Below, piece after piece: positions 59,816 through 64,000 of a stretch of 64,000 nt of DNA (its first letter is position 1; each line of letters begins with the position of its first letter). The stretch spans positions 11,369,860 through 11,433,859 of the forward strand of contig NC_039368.1 in assembly GCF_003573695.1 (NCBI RefSeq). The letters are read 5' to 3'. Under the pieces are notes generated by a model. That model was not told the DNA's origin. It saw only the letters and a list, made by a program, of their open reading frames with translations, and did not search any database. Source of the DNA: Papaver somniferum (Eukaryota; Streptophyta; Magnoliopsida; Ranunculales; Papaveraceae). The translations under genes and the position numbers were made by a program.

Positions 59816-60724
59816 CGAGGGCGAGAAGCCATATGTTATTGAACCAACAGGTTCCACAATATTTTCATGTTCTTCTAACACATCATCATAATCATCATAA
59901 TCATCATCATGGTAGCATGCATATTGGTCCTCATTAACAGTGGTGGTGTCGTTAGTCAATTCATGTTCCTCTAAATTAGGTTCATATTCAACATCATTTA
60001 CATGAATGGGACTAGACACTTCATTAGGGACAACATACATTTCCTCATGAATTTCCTCCTTTTGTAGGTGAAGCAAAATCTGATCTAAATATGCCTGAAT
60101 TCGTGATGTAGATCTATCGAAGTTTTGCTCACTAAGTCTTAAAGCTTCTGTGGTGGAGTCTAAATTCATGGGAGTACAAAATTCTTCATGTTCAAATTGT
60201 GGTGAATGGTACATGTATGCATGGTCATTAGGGTCTATAAATGATTGATCGCAACCCTCAAAGGATTGATTACGGTCCCAATGACTACCATTCTCACAAT
60301 TTATGGGCATTTCATACCTTGGATTTTCTCTAGATTGCCTAAAATTATGCAAAATATGACAATTCTCAACAGGGTGGTCTAAACTACCACATGCAGGACA
60401 TGCATAGATTTTAGGTTGCCTAAGAAAATTAGATGTGACAGATTCCTCATGTGATTGCATTTCTAAAGCTGCGATTCGAGCTTCTAATTGATCCACAAGA
60501 GATGATTGTGTGAGTGAGGCACTAGCAAAATGTTCATTTTCACGTTGTGGTGAATAGTCATTAGGGTTCATGTATTGAGGCTCGGGACTTTGAAAATGTC
60601 CATAATAATTCCTATAACTATTGACATCATGGTCTGTGGGAGGTTCATAACGCGAAGTTTGTCCACACGCAAGTTCTCTAAGGGATTTGTTGTATTCCCC
60701 AACTGTAGAAAAAGATCTATACAT
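59714..60724 (-). CDS. Gag-like ORF with a CCHC zinc knuckle (336 residues)
   Basis: I start at the ATG of MYRSFSTVG (60724). Residues about 70-92 look like a short coiled coil (SLVDQLEARIAALEMQ). Residues 109-122 are CPACGSLDHPVENC, an exact CX2CX4HX4C zinc knuckle as in gag nucleocapsid. The rest is rich in Asn, Glu, His and Tyr, with an Asp/Tyr repeat near residue 280. No capsid fold is evident, so it may be only the C-terminal half of a gag. It would bind element RNA. The end is probably frameshifted near 59815. Confidence 0.6.
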   Translation of the reverse strand: MYRSFSTVGEYNKSLRELACGQTSRYEPPTDHDVNSYRNYYGHFQSPEPQYMNPNDYSPQRENEHFASASLTQSSLVDQLEARIAALEMQSHEESVTSNFLRQPKIYACPACGSLDHPVENCHILHNFRQSRENPRYEMPINCENGSHWDRNQSFEGCDQSFIDPNDHAYMYHSPQFEHEEFCTPMNLDSTTEALRLSEQNFDRSTSRIQAYLDQILLHLQKEEIHEEMYVVPNEVSSPIHVNDVEYEPNLEEHELTNDTTTVNEDQYACYHDDDYDDYDDVLEEHENIVEPVGSITYGFSPSTFMNVVFLILIVIHMILILTWDSYNYSVKMSMT

Positions 60725-60872
60725 GATTGGCTCAAAAGCTAAGTAAAGAATGTACAAAGCTCAGAATTTGGTTTTTAATGGGTTTGGATTTTTGGGAAGA
60801 ATTTGGTTTTGGTGGGAGACATTTGAAAATTTGGTTTAAAATGGGAGTAAAAATAAAAATTTGGTTTAAGAT

Positions 60873-61033
60873 GGGAGCAAGTAAAAATTTGGTTTTAAAA
60901 TTGGGAGCAAAGTAGAAATTTTTTTTTTTTTTTTTTTTTTTTAAAGAAAAATAAAATTAAAAAAAAATAAAATTTGGTTTTGAATGGGAGCAAGTAAAAA
61001 TTTGGTTTTAAAATTGGGAGCAAAGTAGAAATA

Positions 61034-61065
<32 letters not shown>

Positions 61066-61115
61066 AAAATAAAATTAAAAAATAAAATTTGGTTTTGAAT
61101 GGGAGCAAGCCCACT
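60873..61115. repeat. Tandem repeat of about 114 bp in the leader of the gag module
   Basis: GGGAGCAAG occurs at 60873, 60986 and 61101, each in a TTTGGTTTTGAATGGGAGCAAG-like context. The two complete units each contain a T run of more than 20 bases followed by AAAGAAAAATAAAATTAAAAA. Confidence 0.85.
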
Positions 61116-61184
61116 GTGCAAGCCTCTAATGAAATGGAAGGAAGGCTGCGGCCCACAATCGGTTATCAGCTGGGTTTAAACCCA

Positions 61185-61400
61185 GAGTCCAAAATACAAG
61201 TCCAATGGAAAAATTTAAACAAGCCCACACAAAATAAATACAAGCCCACAAATTAAACAACAAGCCCACACATAAATTATTACAAACCCAAAATAGAAAA
61301 ATAAAAAGCCCAAAAAATTGGGTTAATTATTACAAGCCCACAATTAAATAAATTTGGAAGCCCACAGGTTGGGTTCTCTCAATTGAATGGGTTTAGGCTT
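61185..61400. repeat. AAGCCCA-rich leader segment
   Basis: CAAGCCCACA and close variants occur about eight times. Read on the element's strand this is the TGGGCTT motif that also fills part of LTR1 and LTR2. Confidence 0.65.
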
Positions 61401-61605
61401 ACCTTTTTAGCACAGCCCAGCTGCTCTGATATTGTTGCAAAAACCCAGTTGGGTTTTGGTTCTTTTCCTTGGTGGCGTCCCAGCAGAGGAAAAACAGGTT
61501 CAGAACAGCAGGTCCAACAGCAAATGAAATGAAGCAGATGCAGATGCAAATGCTATGAAATGAAATACAAAATAACTAAAAAACACAGATAAAACACAGC
61601 ACCAA

Positions 61606-61676
61606 TCCCCGGCAACGGCGCCAAAAACTTGGTAGGCCCCGGAAAGTCCTAAAAATTATCCCCGGCAACGGCGCCA
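61606..61676 (-). other. Two tandem tRNA-Asp primer sites, 53 bp apart
   Basis: The 18-base site occurs at 61659-61676 and again at 61606-61623. Between them is CCTACCA preceded by TTTCCGGGG, which resembles the end of the LTR. The unit is a 53-bp direct repeat. Only the site at 61659 lies next to the LTR. Confidence 0.85.
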
Positions 61677-61682
61677 AAAACT

Positions 61683-64000
61683 TGGCAGGTCCGGAGATGT
61701 GTATAAAATTGAGCGTAATGAAACGCGGGCCTACAGTAATACCGCAAGTGCACGGTCGTCAGTTGTAGCTCGTGCAAGTACGGGTCGATCCACAGAGATC
61801 GGTGTGTGTTTCGGAAGTGTGTTTAGCTAATTGGGTTCCTAGATTTGCTTTGGGCTTAGAAGCCCTTTGGAAGTGTTGGGCTTAATGTACTATTGGGTTT
61901 GAATGCCCTTTGAATGGATTGGGCTTAGTGGGTTTGTTAAACATAAAATGAACTGAGCCTGGGCTCAGTTATCTTTGAAGTGCAAATGGGCTTTGAGCCT
62001 TTGATTGAGCTTTGGGTTAAGCCCACAGTTGATTTGGATTTGGCCTTCAACCTTAACCCAAACTGGGCTTTGAGCTTTAATGGAATGGGCCTTAGTATTG
62101 ATCTTACAGTTGGGCTCAGATTGTGTTCTGGGCTTTTGGAAGTGAACTTTGGGCTTGAGTTGGTTAGGCCTTTAACCTTTGGTTTCACAGAAGTGGACTT
62201 GGGCTCAGGAATGAAGTGAGCCTTGGAGCAAAGCAAGCAGCAGCTATGCAACAGCCCAGAAGAGAAGTCAGTACTGCAACGCAGCACAAGGCAAGGAGTG
62301 GCAGCAGCAATGCAAGAAAGGCAGTGGCAGCAGCAGTCCAAGAAAGGCAGAAAGTAGTGGCAGCAGGGGGGGAAGCAGAGATGCAGTAGAAGTAGAAGCA
62401 GCTTGCAGTAGAAGAAAAAGGCACAACAGAGAAAGCAACAGAAGTGGCTGCAAGTAGAAGAAATGCAGTAGAAGTAGAAGCTTGCAGCTTGGCAGCAGGG
62501 GAAGCAAGTAGTAAAGAGAATGCAAAAACAGAAATACAGTAGTAATGCAGCAGTGCAGGTAAAGCAAATGAGTGACAAAAAAACAAGACTAACAGTTAAA
62601 GATGGATTTATGGATAGGAACTAGGGGTTGAATTCACCTAACTTTTACTGATATTCTCCTATAGGAAGTTAAACACAACTATGGTACTATTCCAAAGCAC
62701 TAATTGTCTTTCTACAGCACAACTAGTCAAGAGATTATGAATTCAGCTTAAGTTGCAGCTTATCAGCAGCTCATGATCCTAACTACAAAGTATACATGAC
62801 ATACATTGTGAAAGTGAGGTGATGATGAGCTAAGTTCAAATTTTACCTAAACTTGTTTAGCTTTCTAGAGCAATGTGGTCAATGTACTACACAATAAGAC
62901 ATTAGTGTCATCAAGTCCCTAGCAAGGTGATTTAGAACATGACAAGCAGCATAACAGTGAGCTAGGATGGCACTACTAACAAGACATTAACAAGACATTG
63001 CACTTTAACAGGAACAATTACAAATGAACAGGAGCATTAAACTAACAACACAACAGACAATACACAAATCAAACAATTACATAGTGGTGAATTAGAGCAT
63101 TAAACTAACAAACATCAAACAGTTACACACTACAACATCATACACAGCACAGTGAAAAAATATGCAAATGGTTAACAGTGCAGCAAAAATTAAATCAAAC
63201 CTAACCCAAATAGGGGGAAACTTGGCTAGTCCAAGAACCAGTTTTTCATCTCCTACACATTGCCTATTTATACCCAAATTAACAAATTAGGGTTTCACAC
63301 ACATTTTTCCCAAAAGTATCAATACACAGTACAATTTAGGGATAAATTATTACCCAAAATTGGCCTCCAAACTCCAAAAATTGCTCGACCCATGCTCTGA
63401 ATCGTCCTTATGATGCTCTTCTGCCTTCCTATTGTCCCCTAATTTCTAGCTATTTTACTCACCCCAAAACCTAGGGTTTCAGAGGTTGTGAGATGAATAA
63501 GAAAAGCTAGGCTAGGGTGTTGTCGGGTGTTGGAGATGGTGGTGGCAGTGATGGAACGGTGGTGGTGAAGGAAGCTCGAGGTCTGGTGGTGGCAGTGGGT
63601 TGCAGGCGATGGTGGTGGCAGGACATGGTGTTGCAGAGCTGTGAAGGAGAAGGTGATGGCAGAGGTGGTCGATGGGTTTGAGGAGAAGGATCTGTTTGGT
63701 TGGGTGTGGTTCTCGACTGCTTGAGTGTGAGGCGGGCCCATCGTATTTCGATGTCTTGCGATGCTTAGCGTGGGGGGTGTGGAGATGGTAGGTAGATCGG
63801 ACGGCTAAGGAAGAGGCAGCTTGTAGCGACCGTTAGGATGTAAAATACAACGAAGTCAACGGTGCTAGATTGAGTTAGGTGTTGTAGTTAGGCGGAATCA
63901 TAGGGAGTTGATGCACAGGCATAGGAGCGACCGTGGATTCAACTACCATCTAATCTGAAGGCTTGGAATTTCAGCGCTGTGGTGCTCGGCAGAAACATCA
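61683..64000 (-). mobile_element. LTR2, 5' LTR of the gag module (cut by window edge)
   Basis: It matches LTR1 (54883 onward) over its whole visible length. Most differences are one- to nine-base indels and few are substitutions. About 330 bp are missing at the right edge. It ends CCTGCCA beside the primer site. Confidence 0.9.

Larger units (their letters stand above)
57533..61682 (-). mobile_element. Internal region of gypsy-type gag module without pol
   Basis: The 4.1-kb interior between LTR2 and LTR1 is bounded by a tRNA-Asp primer site on the right and the polypurine tract AGGTTTGGGGGTA (57535-57546) on the left. In minus-strand order it has a leader with an intron-like AAAAAGGTAAGCC near 61400, repeats, a gag-like ORF with a zinc knuckle, an acidic ORF, then a non-coding part with long T runs, a second polypurine tract (58802-58814) and a hairpin (57651-57670). 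No enzyme domain is present. Confidence 0.85.

Overview
The window is nuclear DNA of a flowering plant. It is AT-rich and dominated by LTR retrotransposons with plant-type primer sites (tRNA-iMet for the copia elements, tRNA-Asp for the gypsy elements). It has plant hAT-type transposons and two split genes with GT-AG introns: a family-1 beta-glucosidase and an F-box/phloem-lectin (PP2-A13-type) protein. The gene families and repeat load fit a large-genome dicot. A Papaver-like Ranunculales genome is my guess only; nothing in the window proves the species.

Region 1 (1-31180) is a nested stack of related copia-type elements, resolved from LTR edges, primer sites, polypurine tracts and target duplications. 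The oldest element, B, lies on the minus strand: LTR 7795-8112 plus 28689-31180, gag remnant 6843-7724. Element A (minus strand, 3' LTR running off the left edge) sits in B's internal region. Element C (plus strand, 8113-28688) sits in B's LTR. C's 5' LTR holds solo LTR D (8457-10811). C's 3' LTR holds complete element E (17509-27320, perfect 5-bp target duplication). E's interior holds a gypsy-type solo LTR, F (20746-22036). No reverse transcriptase is recognisable in A, C or E. They carry gag pieces and short ORFs I do not recognise, so they look non-autonomous.

Region 2 (31180-48490) is the gene-bearing part. It holds a hAT-type element (31816-32560), tandem repeats, the beta-glucosidase gene (35310-37069, minus, 3 exons, 516 residues, both catalytic glutamates present), an RT/RNase H-like pseudogene (37970-38560), the F-box PP2-A13-type gene (38871-43234, minus, 3 exons, 310 residues, with a 3.3-kb intron made largely of a 550-bp tandem repeat), a second hAT-type element (44611-45174), and an old local duplication in which one part is inverted.

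Region 3 (48490-64000) is a composite gypsy-type (Athila/Tat-like) structure on the minus strand. From right to left it reads: LTR2 (61683-64000, cut by the window), a gag-bearing module without pol (57533-61682), LTR1 (54883-57532), a decayed pol module without gag (50539-54830), and an unrelated LTR3 (49332-50538). The gag and pol modules share the central LTR and have matching 3' non-coding regions, including a hairpin with a compensatory base-pair change and duplicated polypurine tracts. This split, chimeric arrangement is the most unusual structure in the window.
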